A stretch of 64,000 bases of DNA from Marivita sp046592965 (lineage in GTDB: Bacteria; Pseudomonadota; Alphaproteobacteria; Rhodobacterales; Rhodobacteraceae): the NCBI RefSeq assembly GCF_046592965.1, contig NZ_JBISBV010000004.1, positions 124,001-188,000 of the forward strand. The letters are read 5' to 3'. The translations under genes were made by a program, and so were the position numbers. A model generated the notes under the pieces. That model saw nothing but the letters and a program-made list of their open reading frames with translations. It was not told where the DNA came from and did no database searches. Shown here piece by piece: positions 8,082-16,319 of this stretch (position 1 is the stretch's first letter; each line of letters opens with the position of its first letter).

Positions 8082-8843
8082 TTAGTGTGATGGGTGCAGC
8101 GCGTCCTTGAGGTACACGCAGGTCAGGATCGTGAACACGTAGGCCTGAATAAAGCCGACGAGCACTTCCAGTGCATAGATCGCGGTGATGCCGAGAACCG
8201 AGAGCGGCGCCACTGCGGTGATTGCGGCAAAGCCCGCGAACACCTTGAGAACCGCGTGCCCCGCCATGATGTTGCCGGCGAGACGAATGGAGTGGCTGAC
8301 CGGACGCACGAAATACGAGATCAGCTCGATGATCGCCAGAACAGGGCGGAGCGCCAGCGGCGCGCTCGACACCCAGAACAGGCCCAGGAAACTCGCGCCA
8401 TTCTTGACGAAGCCCAGAATGGTCACCGCAAAGAACACGCCAAAGCCGAGAACGGCCGTCACACCGATATGCGCCGTGGGCGAAAACGATGTCGGGATCA
8501 GCGCCAGGAAGTTGGAGAAGACAATGAACATGAACAGGGTAAAGATATACGGGAAATACTTCACCGCATCCTTGCCGGTCACATCCTCGACCATCTTGTA
8601 GACAAAGCCATAGGCCAGTTCGGCCACCGATTGCGTCCGCGTCGGAACCGTCGCGCGCTTGGAGGTGCCAAGCACCATCAGCAGGATCACACAGGCCACC
8701 GCCAGCAGCATCCAGAGCGCCGCATTGGTGAAGGTGAACATGCCAACAGCCCCGTCGCCAAAGACCGGCTCGATGATGAACTGGTCCATCGGGTGGAACA
8801 CAAGGCCGCCGCCTTCGCCGTGATCGTCAACTGCCGTTGCCAT
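8082..8843 (-). CDS. atpB: ATP synthase Fo subunit a
   Basis: A 253-residue multi-span subunit that forms the proton half-channels against the c-ring. The essential arginine is in SHSIRLAGNIMAGH (near residue 190), and the C-terminal helix carries YALEVLVGFIQAYVFTIL. I chose the ATG at 8843 (MATAVDDHGEGGG) because AGAGGG precedes it; the upstream frame (MRGIT...) overlaps atpI more deeply. The start overlaps the end of atpI by 17 bp. Confidence 0.96.
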   Translation of the reverse strand: MATAVDDHGEGGGLVFHPMDQFIIEPVFGDGAVGMFTFTNAALWMLLAVACVILLMVLGTSKRATVPTRTQSVAELAYGFVYKMVEDVTGKDAVKYFPYIFTLFMFIVFSNFLALIPTSFSPTAHIGVTAVLGFGVFFAVTILGFVKNGASFLGLFWVSSAPLALRPVLAIIELISYFVRPVSHSIRLAGNIMAGHAVLKVFAGFAAITAVAPLSVLGITAIYALEVLVGFIQAYVFTILTCVYLKDALHPSH

Positions 8844-9174
8844 CGTGATCCCTCTCATTCTGTCCGGCCGTCTCGGCCAGGTTCGTTCTCTGCATTTCCT
8901 TCGCGCTTTTGATCATCACGTTGATCCCCGCCGCGAAGCCCAGCAATGTAAACAGCACCATCAGAAACGGTTGCGTGCCAAAAAGAGCGTCGAGCCCGTA
9001 TCCGATGCCAAATCCGATCCCCAGACCGGCCACCAATTCAATCACCATCCGCCACGCCTGTTGCGCTTGGGAATAGTGTTCCTCCTGATGTGGCGTGTTC
9101 TTTGGGGCCCCCTTGGCCGCCGCAATCCGCGCTTCCAGCTCTGCCAGTCGCTGTTTCGGATCGCCCTCAGACAC
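8827..9174 (-). CDS. atpI: ATP synthase assembly protein AtpI
   Basis: A roughly 115-residue membrane protein thought to help c-ring assembly or Mg2+ supply for the ATP synthase. A charged N-terminal segment (DPKQRLAELEARIAAAKG) is followed by two membrane helices (MVIELVAGLGIGFGIGYGLDAL and LMVLFTLLGFAAGINVMI). There is no ATG. GTG at 9174 (MSEGDPKQ) has GAGGTGGAG just before it, while GTG at 9183 would add three residues; I favour 9174. It is the first gene of the Fo operon. Confidence 0.9.
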   Translation of the reverse strand: MSEGDPKQRLAELEARIAAAKGAPKNTPHQEEHYSQAQQAWRMVIELVAGLGIGFGIGYGLDALFGTQPFLMVLFTLLGFAAGINVMIKSAKEMQRTNLAETAGQNERDHDGNGS

Positions 9175-9203
9175 GTGCTCCACCTCGTCGGAACTTTCGC
9201 CAT

Positions 9204-9232
9204 GTGCTATGGCGTGCCGCCACCCGAGTCAA
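9204..9232 (-). promoter_or_regulatory. Candidate promoter of the atpIBE-b'-b operon
   Basis: Minus-strand TTGACT (9227-9232) and ATAGCA/TAGCAC (about 9204-9210) are 16-17 bp apart and end about 30 bp before the atpI start. This fits a housekeeping sigma-70-type promoter. It is inferred by eye. The remainder of the 9233-9470 gap shows nothing I recognise. Confidence 0.4.
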
Positions 9233-9470
9233 GTCGCTGCAAAGCCCGCTCCTGAAACGGTCAATGCGCTGAAATTCATTGATAATTTCAATCCAACTTC
9301 AGCCTGTACCAACCCGTCGCAGGCGCAACGAGCCGCAAGATCTCACAAATCTGATATTCAACCCAACGGTTGATCTTCGCTGCACCCCTCCGACACGCCC
9401 CTTCCAAACTCTCGCCTTGATCGCGCGCTAGACCGCCATCAACAAAGGATCGCTCCACACAGGGACGCCC

Positions 9471-10496
9471 ATGCTTGATCTCGTGAATCTCATCGTCCTG
9501 GCTGCCATCGTCGCCAGCATCGGTCTTGTCGTACTGATGGCCAAAAACGCCCCCGGCAAAGCCGCGCGTCGCGAATTTTACCGTCCGAAACTTTACGGCG
9601 CCGGTTTGCAGTCAGTCCTGCCGTTCTGGCTGGTGGTGCTGGCCATCGCATCGATACTCAGCTGGACCCCCGCTTTGGAGGTTATCGCCCTTCTGGGCGC
9701 GCTTTTCATCATCGGATTGCCGATCACTTTTGCCATCTTCCTGCTGCCCACGGTCACTCTGGCTCTCGCCGTGCTGTTTTACACAAACCGCGGTCTCGGA
9801 TTGGTGGGCGTGCGGCATGGCTGGCTATTGGGCGCGGCACTGGTCGGCGTCTTCGCCGCTATTCCGTCGCTGTGGATCGCCCCGCGCGCCGCTGATCATG
9901 CCGAACGTTTCCGCGCCGAAGATATTCCCATGCCAGTGATCCAACCCGACGGCGTCCTTGCCCTGCGCGGCAATACAGACTGGTGCGACCGCCCCTGCCT
10001 GCGCGCCCTGTCTGCGGGTCTTGACGGAGTACTGATGCTGTCCGTCACCGGGAATGCGGAAACCGGAACGCTTTTCACCCTTCACGATATCACCACACCG
10101 CCCTGCGATGCACTGGCCCCCGAGGCAAAATTCCTTGCAGCGATTAGACTTAGCCGCCCTGAGCTTGCAACCTGCATCCGCATCGAACAGGCCCAGCGTG
10201 ACGCGGCCGACCTACTTTGGGAAGAGACCAATACCTATGTGCCGGATACGCAGTTCGGGATGCGCAAGCTGCATGTGACACAGCATACCCTTAGACAAAA
10301 AGTCGCCGGTGCGTTCGTCGTCACTGGCCGCGTCACCGGGTACTCTTACGAAGTTGCCGACCTTCCCATTCTTACAGATGAACACAGCTACGAACTCAAC
10401 ATAGACTTTCGTCCGGGCCTGATGCACCGACGGGTGTGGTCTTCAAGCGGGCTCAGTGCCGACCCCCGACACCTTTTCCCTGACAAGTCCCCTTGA
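9471..10496 (+). CDS. Unrecognised membrane protein with a Cys-bearing C-terminal domain
   Basis: A 341-residue protein I cannot assign to a family. The N-terminal ~135 residues contain four or five hydrophobic segments: LVNLIVLAAIVASIGLVVLM, LPFWLVVLAIASILSW, VIALLGALFIIGLPITFAIF, then LLPTVTLALAVLFY, then WLLGAALVGVFAAIPSLWIA. The remaining ~200 residues are soluble and probably periplasmic. They contain WCDRPC, TPPC and ATC, enough cysteines for two disulfides. The start at 9471 follows AGGGACGCCC. It runs in the same direction as the ArsR gene 31 bp downstream and may share a transcript with it. Codon use resembles the neighbours, so I see no sign of recent transfer. Confidence 0.7.
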   Translation: MLDLVNLIVLAAIVASIGLVVLMAKNAPGKAARREFYRPKLYGAGLQSVLPFWLVVLAIASILSWTPALEVIALLGALFIIGLPITFAIFLLPTVTLALAVLFYTNRGLGLVGVRHGWLLGAALVGVFAAIPSLWIAPRAADHAERFRAEDIPMPVIQPDGVLALRGNTDWCDRPCLRALSAGLDGVLMLSVTGNAETGTLFTLHDITTPPCDALAPEAKFLAAIRLSRPELATCIRIEQAQRDAADLLWEETNTYVPDTQFGMRKLHVTQHTLRQKVAGAFVVTGRVTGYSYEVADLPILTDEHSYELNIDFRPGLMHRRVWSSSGLSADPRHLFPDKSP

Positions 10497-10527
10497 CGCC
10501 ACCGTCGGTTCGCGAAACCTGTTGTGC

Positions 10528-10869
10528 ATGGCTCACTCGCTCGACACCGTTTTCGCCGCTCTCGCCGATCCGACGCGCCGGCAGATCCTGTCGTTGCTGC
10601 TCGAGGATGACATGGCCGTCACCGACGTGGCCGACCCGTTCGACATGTCACTCGCCGCGATCTCGAAACATCTGATGATCCTCGCCGCAGCCGGTCTGAT
10701 CAGCCAGGAAAAGCGGGGCCGGGTCAAATGGTGCAAGCTGGAGCCAGACGCCCTGCGCGAAGCGAGCGTCTGGATGCAAGGTTTTGGACAATTCGAGCCG
10801 ATCAACCTCGACGCGTTCGAGCGTTTCCTGCAAACCGAGAACCTGAGCGCCGATACAGAGCAGGACTAG
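10528..10869 (+). CDS. ArsR/SmtB-family transcriptional regulator
   Basis: A 113-residue winged-helix DNA-binding protein. The opening LDTVFAALADPTRRQILSLL, the recognition helix region DMSLAAISKHLMILAAAGLI (~39-58) and the wing QEKRGRVKWCKLEPDALR are classic ArsR. It lacks the CxC metal site of ArsR itself; the single Cys in KWCKLE suggests a sensor other than the arsenic type. The C-terminus (WMQGFGQFEPINLDAFERFLQ) resembles the ArsR subgroup often paired with SRPBCC/AHSA1 proteins, but no such partner is seen here. The start is the ATG at 10528. Confidence 0.88.
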   Translation: MAHSLDTVFAALADPTRRQILSLLLEDDMAVTDVADPFDMSLAAISKHLMILAAAGLISQEKRGRVKWCKLEPDALREASVWMQGFGQFEPINLDAFERFLQTENLSADTEQD

Positions 10870-10890
10870 CCGCCGCGAACCTTCGCCCCC

Positions 10891-12903
10891 TCAGGCCGCC
10901 AGTCCGCGCCCCTTGAGCAACGCTGCCACGCCGGGCATCCGCCCCCTGAACTTGCGATAAAGCACATCCGCCTCCTCGGACCCGCCGGCGGACAGGATGA
11001 AGCTTTCCAGTTTCTGCGCCATCACCGGATCGAATGCGCCCCCTGCCTCCAGAAATGCCTCGAACGCGTCGGCGTCCATCACCTCGGACCACATGTAGCT
11101 GTAGTACCCCGACGAATAGCCGTCGCCGGTAAACACATGCGCGAAATGCGGGCTGGCATGGCGCATGACGATCGACTCCGGCATGCCGATCTCCGCCAGC
11201 ACCTCCGCCTGCCGCGCCATCACATCGCTGGGCGGCGTGCCCTCGTGAAACGCCAGATCGACCAGCGCCGAGGCGACATATTCCACCGTCTGGAACCCCA
11301 TGTCATAGGTCGCAGCCGCAAGCACCTTGTCCAACATCTCCGCCGGCATCGGTGCGCCCGTGTCTGCATGGGTCGCAAATTCTTGCAACACCTCCGGCAC
11401 TTCCAGCCAATGCTCGAACAACTGGCTGGGGAGTTCGACAAAATCCCGTGCCACGGACGTGCCCGAGATCATCTCGTAGCGCACATCCGACAGCATCTGG
11501 TGCAGCGCATGGCCGAACTCGTGAAACAACGTGCGCGCATCGTCATAGGACAACAGCGCCGGATCGCCCTTGGCAAAATTGCACACATTCACCACGATCG
11601 GCCCCTGCACATCCGGAAACTTCCGCTGCGACCGCATTGCCGAGCACCACGCGCCCGACCGCTTGGACGCACGCGCAAAATAATCTCCGATGAACACCGC
11701 GACATGTTCACCCTCCCGCGTCACCTCCCACGCGCGGGCATCCTTGTGATAGAGCGGCACGTCCAGCCGCTTGAAGTCCAACCCGAACAGCCGGTGCGCA
11801 CAATCAAACGCAGCCTCGATCATACGGTTCAATTGTAAATAGGGCTTCAACTCGGCCTCGTTGAGCGCAAATTCCTCACGCCGCCGCGCTTCGGAATAAT
11901 AGCGCCAATCCCACGGCTTCAACGCTCCGTTGACCCCGTCCGCCTGCATCCGCAGGGCCAATTCGGCCACGTCTGCCTCTGCGCGTGCCTTGGCCGGCTC
12001 CCAGACTTCCATCAACAACGCGCGCACCGCATCCGGTGTCTTGGCCATCTCGGTCTCAAGCTTGTAGGACGCAAAATCCGCATAGCCCAGCAGCTGCGCC
12101 CGCTCGTGGCGCAATGCCAGAATCTCGGCGGCAATCGCGCGATTGTCCGTCTCGCCTCCGGTTTCGCCACGCGAAACCCAGGCCCGCCATGCCTCTTCGC
12201 GCAACGACCGATCGGGACAGAATTGCAAGAACGGCACGATGACAGACCGGGACAACGTCAGAACCGGCCCATCCGCGCCACGTTCCCGCCCCGCCGCGCG
12301 CAGCGCATCGACCACGAATCTGGGCAGACCGCCCAGATCATCTTCGGACAAGGCACGCTGCCATTCCCGCTCATCTGCCAATAAATTCTGTGCGAACTGC
12401 GTTCCCAAGACCGCCAGGCGCCCCTTGATCTCTTTCATTCGCGCCGCCGCATCGCCACTCAATCCAGCCCCGGCACGCACGAATCCGCGATGCGTCAGCA
12501 TCAACACCCGATGCTGTTCCGGCGTCAGATCCAACTCCGCGCGCGCCTGCCAAACCGCCTCTATGCGCGCAAACAGATCGGTATTGCTGTAGATCGCGGC
12601 CGAATGTGCTGCAAGTTTCGGTGAAAATTCCCGCATCAACGCTTCACGCTCGGGCGTGCTGTCAGCTCCGGCAAGGTTGTAAAACACCCCCAGAACCCGG
12701 TCCAGATCCGCCCCGGTCTGCATCAACCCTTCAATGGTGTTGGCAAATGTCGGATCCGCCGGCGTGTTGGCAACCGCCTCGACCTGCGCCAGTCCTTCGG
12801 CCATTCCGGCCTCTATCGCGGGCGCAAACTGCGCATCCTCAATTCGATCGAACGGCGGCAGGCCAAATGGCGTGTCCCACGCCTGCATCAATGGATTGGT
12901 CAT
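10891..12903 (-). CDS. M3-family metallopeptidase (oligopeptidase A / dipeptidyl carboxypeptidase type)
   Basis: A 670-residue cytoplasmic zinc peptidase that degrades short peptides, including cleaved signal peptides. The thermolysin-like motif HEFGH spans residues 461-465 (FHEFGHALHQML), with the third zinc ligand Glu expected about 25-30 residues later (VELPSQLFEHW). The N-terminus MTNPLMQAWDTPFGLPPFDRI is typical of the PrlC/Dcp group, and AGGAG precedes the ATG at 12903. No signal peptide is present. Whether it acts like PrlC (endopeptidase) or Dcp (dipeptidyl carboxypeptidase) cannot be settled from sequence. It is convergent with the ArsR gene. Confidence 0.93.
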   Translation of the reverse strand: MTNPLMQAWDTPFGLPPFDRIEDAQFAPAIEAGMAEGLAQVEAVANTPADPTFANTIEGLMQTGADLDRVLGVFYNLAGADSTPEREALMREFSPKLAAHSAAIYSNTDLFARIEAVWQARAELDLTPEQHRVLMLTHRGFVRAGAGLSGDAAARMKEIKGRLAVLGTQFAQNLLADEREWQRALSEDDLGGLPRFVVDALRAAGRERGADGPVLTLSRSVIVPFLQFCPDRSLREEAWRAWVSRGETGGETDNRAIAAEILALRHERAQLLGYADFASYKLETEMAKTPDAVRALLMEVWEPAKARAEADVAELALRMQADGVNGALKPWDWRYYSEARRREEFALNEAELKPYLQLNRMIEAAFDCAHRLFGLDFKRLDVPLYHKDARAWEVTREGEHVAVFIGDYFARASKRSGAWCSAMRSQRKFPDVQGPIVVNVCNFAKGDPALLSYDDARTLFHEFGHALHQMLSDVRYEMISGTSVARDFVELPSQLFEHWLEVPEVLQEFATHADTGAPMPAEMLDKVLAAATYDMGFQTVEYVASALVDLAFHEGTPPSDVMARQAEVLAEIGMPESIVMRHASPHFAHVFTGDGYSSGYYSYMWSEVMDADAFEAFLEAGGAFDPVMAQKLESFILSAGGSEEADVLYRKFRGRMPGVAALLKGRGLAA

Positions 12904-12999
12904 GAAATTCTCCTGTGTCAGCACGCAAGCTAGGCATCCAATAGCGGATCGGCAAGGCAGCGTCTGTCTTCGCTCCATCCGGATGAGCAACATTCAATT

Positions 13000-13788
13000 T
13001 CAGGGTCTGTTTCGCAACCGCGCCTCAAGTCTGCGCAACAGGAGAGACAATCCGATCGTCATTGTCAGATACACCAATGCCACAACGTTATACGTCTCGA
13101 AATATCGGAAATTTCCCGCCGCCGTGACCTTGCCCAACTGCGTGACATCCAGCACCCCCAACACCGAAACCAACGATGAATCCTTGATCATGGCGACAAA
13201 ATCATTGCCCAAGGGAGGTAGAATGGTTCGGATGGCCTGCGGAAACACGATGAATCGGAATCGGTGCCACCGGTTAAGACCCAAGGCATCGCCGGCCTCG
13301 ATCTGGCCGATGTCGACCGATTGGAGACCAGCGCGAAACACCTCGGCGATAAATGCCGAATAGCCGATGGTCAGCGCGATGATCGCCCGCCACAACAACG
13401 AAAAGTCCCGCGTGCGAAGAGGCTCGAAGCCCAGAGGCTCCAACACCATGTTGCGAAACACCACCATGCCGGGCGCCAGCACGAAAGCCACATATAACAG
13501 CAGCACGATAATCGGAATGCCGCGAACGATCTCGGTGTAAAACCGCGCCACTTGCCGCAGGATCAAACTCCCCGACAGCGACATCAACGCGATGCACAAC
13601 CCAAGAAGTGCGGCCAGCGAAAAGCCCATGAGCGTGACGAAGATCGTCACCTGAACCCCACGCAGCAGGGTGGCCAGGATTTGCAAATGCAATTCGCTGG
13701 TAATGATTTGCCAAATCCCCCAGAGGCCAAGGCCAATCACGGCCAACAGCCAATATGGGAAATCGCGTTTCGGCGGCGAAGGCGGCAT
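13000..13788 (-). CDS. Polar amino acid ABC transporter permease (HisM/GlnP type)
   Basis: A 262-residue inner-membrane permease. It has about six hydrophobic helices, the His/Glu/Gln/Arg/opine permease opening LLRGVQVTIFVTLMGF, and the EAA loop EVFRAGLQSVDIGQIEAGDALGLNRWHRF (~160-188), where the ATPase docks. The start is ATG 13788, with a GTG one codon upstream. It lies 21 bp after a periplasmic amino-acid-binding protein gene. No ATPase gene is adjacent on either side, so the energising subunit must be encoded elsewhere. Confidence 0.92.
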   Translation of the reverse strand: MPPSPPKRDFPYWLLAVIGLGLWGIWQIITSELHLQILATLLRGVQVTIFVTLMGFSLAALLGLCIALMSLSGSLILRQVARFYTEIVRGIPIIVLLLYVAFVLAPGMVVFRNMVLEPLGFEPLRTRDFSLLWRAIIALTIGYSAFIAEVFRAGLQSVDIGQIEAGDALGLNRWHRFRFIVFPQAIRTILPPLGNDFVAMIKDSSLVSVLGVLDVTQLGKVTAAGNFRYFETYNVVALVYLTMTIGLSLLLRRLEARLRNRP

Positions 13789-13809
13789 CACGCGGCAAAA
13801 CGCCCCCGC

Positions 13810-14601
13810 TTAGCCGCCAATCTTGAAATCAAGGAACCAACGCTTGTTAAGCGCATCAAGGGTACCGTCCGCTTTCATTTCCGCAATCGCCGCATTGATC
13901 GGTTCCACAAGATCCGAACCTTTGGGGAAGATAAATCCGAACTCCTCAGTTCCCAGCTTTTCGCCGACGATTTTCAACGCGCCATCCGCCGCATCGACAT
14001 ATCCTTCGCCCGCCGTCCCGTCCGTCAGCACAAGATCGACGTCGCCGGTCCGCAACGCTTGCACCCCTGCGCCGAATGTCTCGAACAGCTTGATCCGCGT
14101 GTTCCCCTCGTCGCCATCAAGCACATCGTAGACGCCGACGTAAAACGGTGTCGTGCCCGGCTGCGCCGCCATCAGCAGATCGTCATCGGCGGCAAACCCG
14201 GCAGCGTCGCTGAACCGGTCTTCATCGCCGCGCACCAACATCACCATTTCCGACGTCATGTAACTGTCGGAGAAATCGACCTGCTCGGCCCGGTCGTCGC
14301 GAATGGTGATGCCGGTCATGCCCATGTCATACTGCCCCGCCGAAACCGCGGCGATCATCGCGTCCCAAGAAATATTCTCGTAGACGACGTTCATGTTCAG
14401 CCGTTTTCCGATCTCGGCCATGGCGTCGTATTCCCAGCCCACGGCATCGCCGCTCGCAGGGTCGACAAATTGCAGTGGAGGATAGGCGTTTTCCGTGGCA
14501 ATCACCACTTCGCGCCCATCCAGGTCGGGCAACGTTCCAGCGCCCATCGCCGCACCCGCGAGGAACACGACGCTCAGCACCGCGCCAATCACATGTTTCA
14601 T
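13810..14601 (-). CDS. Amino acid ABC transporter substrate-binding protein (SBP family 3)
   Basis: A 263-residue periplasmic binding protein. It has a Sec signal peptide (MKHVIGAVLSVVFLAGAAMGAG) and then the family-3 fold with VVIATENAYPPLQFVD, WDAMIAAVSAGQYDMGMTGITI and the hinge segment VQALRTGDVDLVLTDG. These place it with polar amino-acid binders, though the exact ligand is not predictable. GGGAG stands 6 bases before the ATG. It forms a two-gene unit with the permease downstream. Confidence 0.92.
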   Translation of the reverse strand: MKHVIGAVLSVVFLAGAAMGAGTLPDLDGREVVIATENAYPPLQFVDPASGDAVGWEYDAMAEIGKRLNMNVVYENISWDAMIAAVSAGQYDMGMTGITIRDDRAEQVDFSDSYMTSEMVMLVRGDEDRFSDAAGFAADDDLLMAAQPGTTPFYVGVYDVLDGDEGNTRIKLFETFGAGVQALRTGDVDLVLTDGTAGEGYVDAADGALKIVGEKLGTEEFGFIFPKGSDLVEPINAAIAEMKADGTLDALNKRWFLDFKIGG

Positions 14602-14628
14602 ACCGACTCCCGATCAAGTTCCTGTCGA

Positions 14629-14656
14629 AGTATGCCGCAAGTTTGTCTCAGGACAA
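14629..14656 (-). promoter_or_regulatory. Candidate promoter of the amino acid ABC genes
   Basis: Minus-strand TTGTCC (14651-14656) and CATACT (14629-14634) are separated by 16 bp and lie 28 bp before the start of the binding protein gene. It is a reasonable sigma-70-like pair found by eye only. Confidence 0.35.
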
Positions 14657-14740
14657 GCCCGCAGACGGGTTTGCGCCATACAACTCCCCCGATCCACACG
14701 CCTGCATCGCAGTTGCGGTCTCAAATGTCAGCGCAAAGCG

Positions 14741-15814
14741 TTAAGATTGTGCGAATTCGGCTCCGGATTTCCCACCGCACACCGGACAATCCTTGCGGGA
14801 TTTCAATGCAATTTTACGGGTTTCGCCCCAAAGCCCGTCATAGATCAGCATCTCTGCGCGCAATGGCTGCCCGGCTCCGGTGATCACCTTGATGGCTTCC
14901 AGCGCCATCATCGATCCAATGACCCCGGGCAGTGGCCCGATCACCCCCGCCTCGGCGCATGAGGGAGCCAGGCCCGGCGCGGCGGCGTGCGGAAAAACGC
15001 ATTGATAGCAAGGCGTTCCCGACGCCGGATCGAAAACGGAAAGTTGCCCCTCCCACTGTGTCAGCGCGCCCGAGATCAAAGGCCTCTTGGTCGCCACCGC
15101 CAGGCGATTCACAAGATATCGGGTCTCTGCATTGTCGGTCCCATCAAGGATCAGATGAAAATCCTTGAACAAGTCCGCCGCAATCTCCTCACTCAGACGC
15201 CGATGGTAGGGCAGCACCTCGACATACGGGTTCTGCGCTACCATCGCGGCCTGCGCCGAAAACACCTTCGGCATCCCGATATCGGCGTCGCGATGGATCA
15301 CCTGGCGCTGCAAGTTGGCATTCTCGACAACGTCGGAGTCAATCACCCCGATGGTGCCGACTCCGGCAGCGGCAAGATATTGCAGCGCGGGCGATCCCAA
15401 CCCACCCGCGCCGACAACCAGAATTCTCGCATTGCGCAACGCTTTTTGTCCCGGTCCGCCAATTTCGCGCATCACGATATGGCGCGCATAGCGCTCGAGC
15501 TCCGTGCCGGAAAACGCGCCGTTGCGCGTCACAGGCGCGGCTCCGGACGCGCTTTTTTCCGACGCCCGGTCTTTCAACAGCTTGATGATCCGCCCGTAAA
15601 CCACGGCGATCACGGCGAATACCCCGATGAAGATCCACAATGCCGCGCTTTGGCCGGTCGCCATTCGCAACGGGTGGCCCAGGGGCAAGGCGATCTGGAT
15701 AAACAGGACACCCGTGTAAAGCAGCCCGATCATGTACAGCCGTGCGCGACGCGGCACGTTCATGGCAATCCCGATGCCCCAAAGCGCGGCCGCCATCGCG
15801 AAAACAACGATCAC
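14741..15814 (-). CDS. moeB: MoeB/ThiF-family adenylyltransferase with N-terminal membrane segment
   Basis: A 357-residue E1-like enzyme that adenylates the C-terminal glycine of a small sulfur carrier (MoaD or ThiS), for molybdopterin or thiamine synthesis. The catalytic part starts at ~105 with ELERYARHIVMREIGGPGQ; the nucleotide loop is VVGAGGLGSPALQYL. CYQCVFP and CPVCGG supply the zinc cysteines. The first ~80 residues are unusual for MoeB: three hydrophobic helices (FAMAAALWGIGIAM, LYMIGLLYTGVLFIQIAL, ALWIFIGVFAVIAVVYG), which would anchor the enzyme in the membrane. The GTG start at 15814 overlaps the dut stop (GTGA) and has GGAG 7 bases upstream. The choice between MoeB and ThiF function is an inference. 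Confidence 0.88.
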   Translation of the reverse strand: MIVVFAMAAALWGIGIAMNVPRRARLYMIGLLYTGVLFIQIALPLGHPLRMATGQSAALWIFIGVFAVIAVVYGRIIKLLKDRASEKSASGAAPVTRNGAFSGTELERYARHIVMREIGGPGQKALRNARILVVGAGGLGSPALQYLAAAGVGTIGVIDSDVVENANLQRQVIHRDADIGMPKVFSAQAAMVAQNPYVEVLPYHRRLSEEIAADLFKDFHLILDGTDNAETRYLVNRLAVATKRPLISGALTQWEGQLSVFDPASGTPCYQCVFPHAAAPGLAPSCAEAGVIGPLPGVIGSMMALEAIKVITGAGQPLRAEMLIYDGLWGETRKIALKSRKDCPVCGGKSGAEFAQS

Positions 15815-16269
15815 GTCGACACTCCGGTCGATCCAAACCCGCCCGCGCCGCGCGCCGTGTCGTCCAATCGCGCCACTTCGACAAATTCGCTCTGCACCAC
15901 AGGTGCGACCACCATCTGCGCGATCCGGTCTCCATGCGCGATCGTGAAGGCGTCTTCCCCGGCGTTCATCACGATCACCCCAAGCGCGCCGCGATAGTCA
16001 CTGTCGATCGTGCCCGGAGCATTCGGCAACATGATCCCATGCCTCAATGCCAGCCCCGAACGCGGCCGGATCTGAACCTCGAACCCCGTGGGAATGGCAA
16101 GACGAAGCCCTGTTGGAACAAGTGCCCTTGCACCGGGCTGGAGGACAAATTCCCCGCGATCGGCAAAATTGGCCCGCAAATCGGCGCCCGCCGCACCGGC
16201 GCTGGCATAGGTCGGCAGCCCCAGCGATCGGTCGGCCCCATCTGTCCACGTCATTTCAATCGCGATCAC
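15811..16269 (-). CDS. dut: Deoxyuridine 5'-triphosphate nucleotidohydrolase
   Basis: A 152-residue trimeric dUTPase that hydrolyses dUTP to dUMP, keeping uracil out of DNA. All five motifs are present, including AGAAGADLRA, RPRSGLALRHGI, NAPGTIDSDYRG, GDRIAQMVV and the C-terminal RGAGGFGSTG arm. GTG 16269 gives MIAIEMTW and has AAGGGCGGG in front of it; ATG 16254 is an alternative with no ribosome site. It lies between coaBC and moeB in a minus-strand block. Confidence 0.95.
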   Translation of the reverse strand: MIAIEMTWTDGADRSLGLPTYASAGAAGADLRANFADRGEFVLQPGARALVPTGLRLAIPTGFEVQIRPRSGLALRHGIMLPNAPGTIDSDYRGALGVIVMNAGEDAFTIAHGDRIAQMVVAPVVQSEFVEVARLDDTARGAGGFGSTGVST

Positions 16270-16319
16270 GGCCCGCCCTTACCTTCCTGACCCTTGGGTT
16301 AAATCTCGGCTCTGCGCGG

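Noticed and set aside
12734..13363. A plus-strand frame spanning the M3 peptidase start and the amino acid permease
   Set aside because: It crosses two real minus-strand genes and an intergenic gap, and has low-complexity content.
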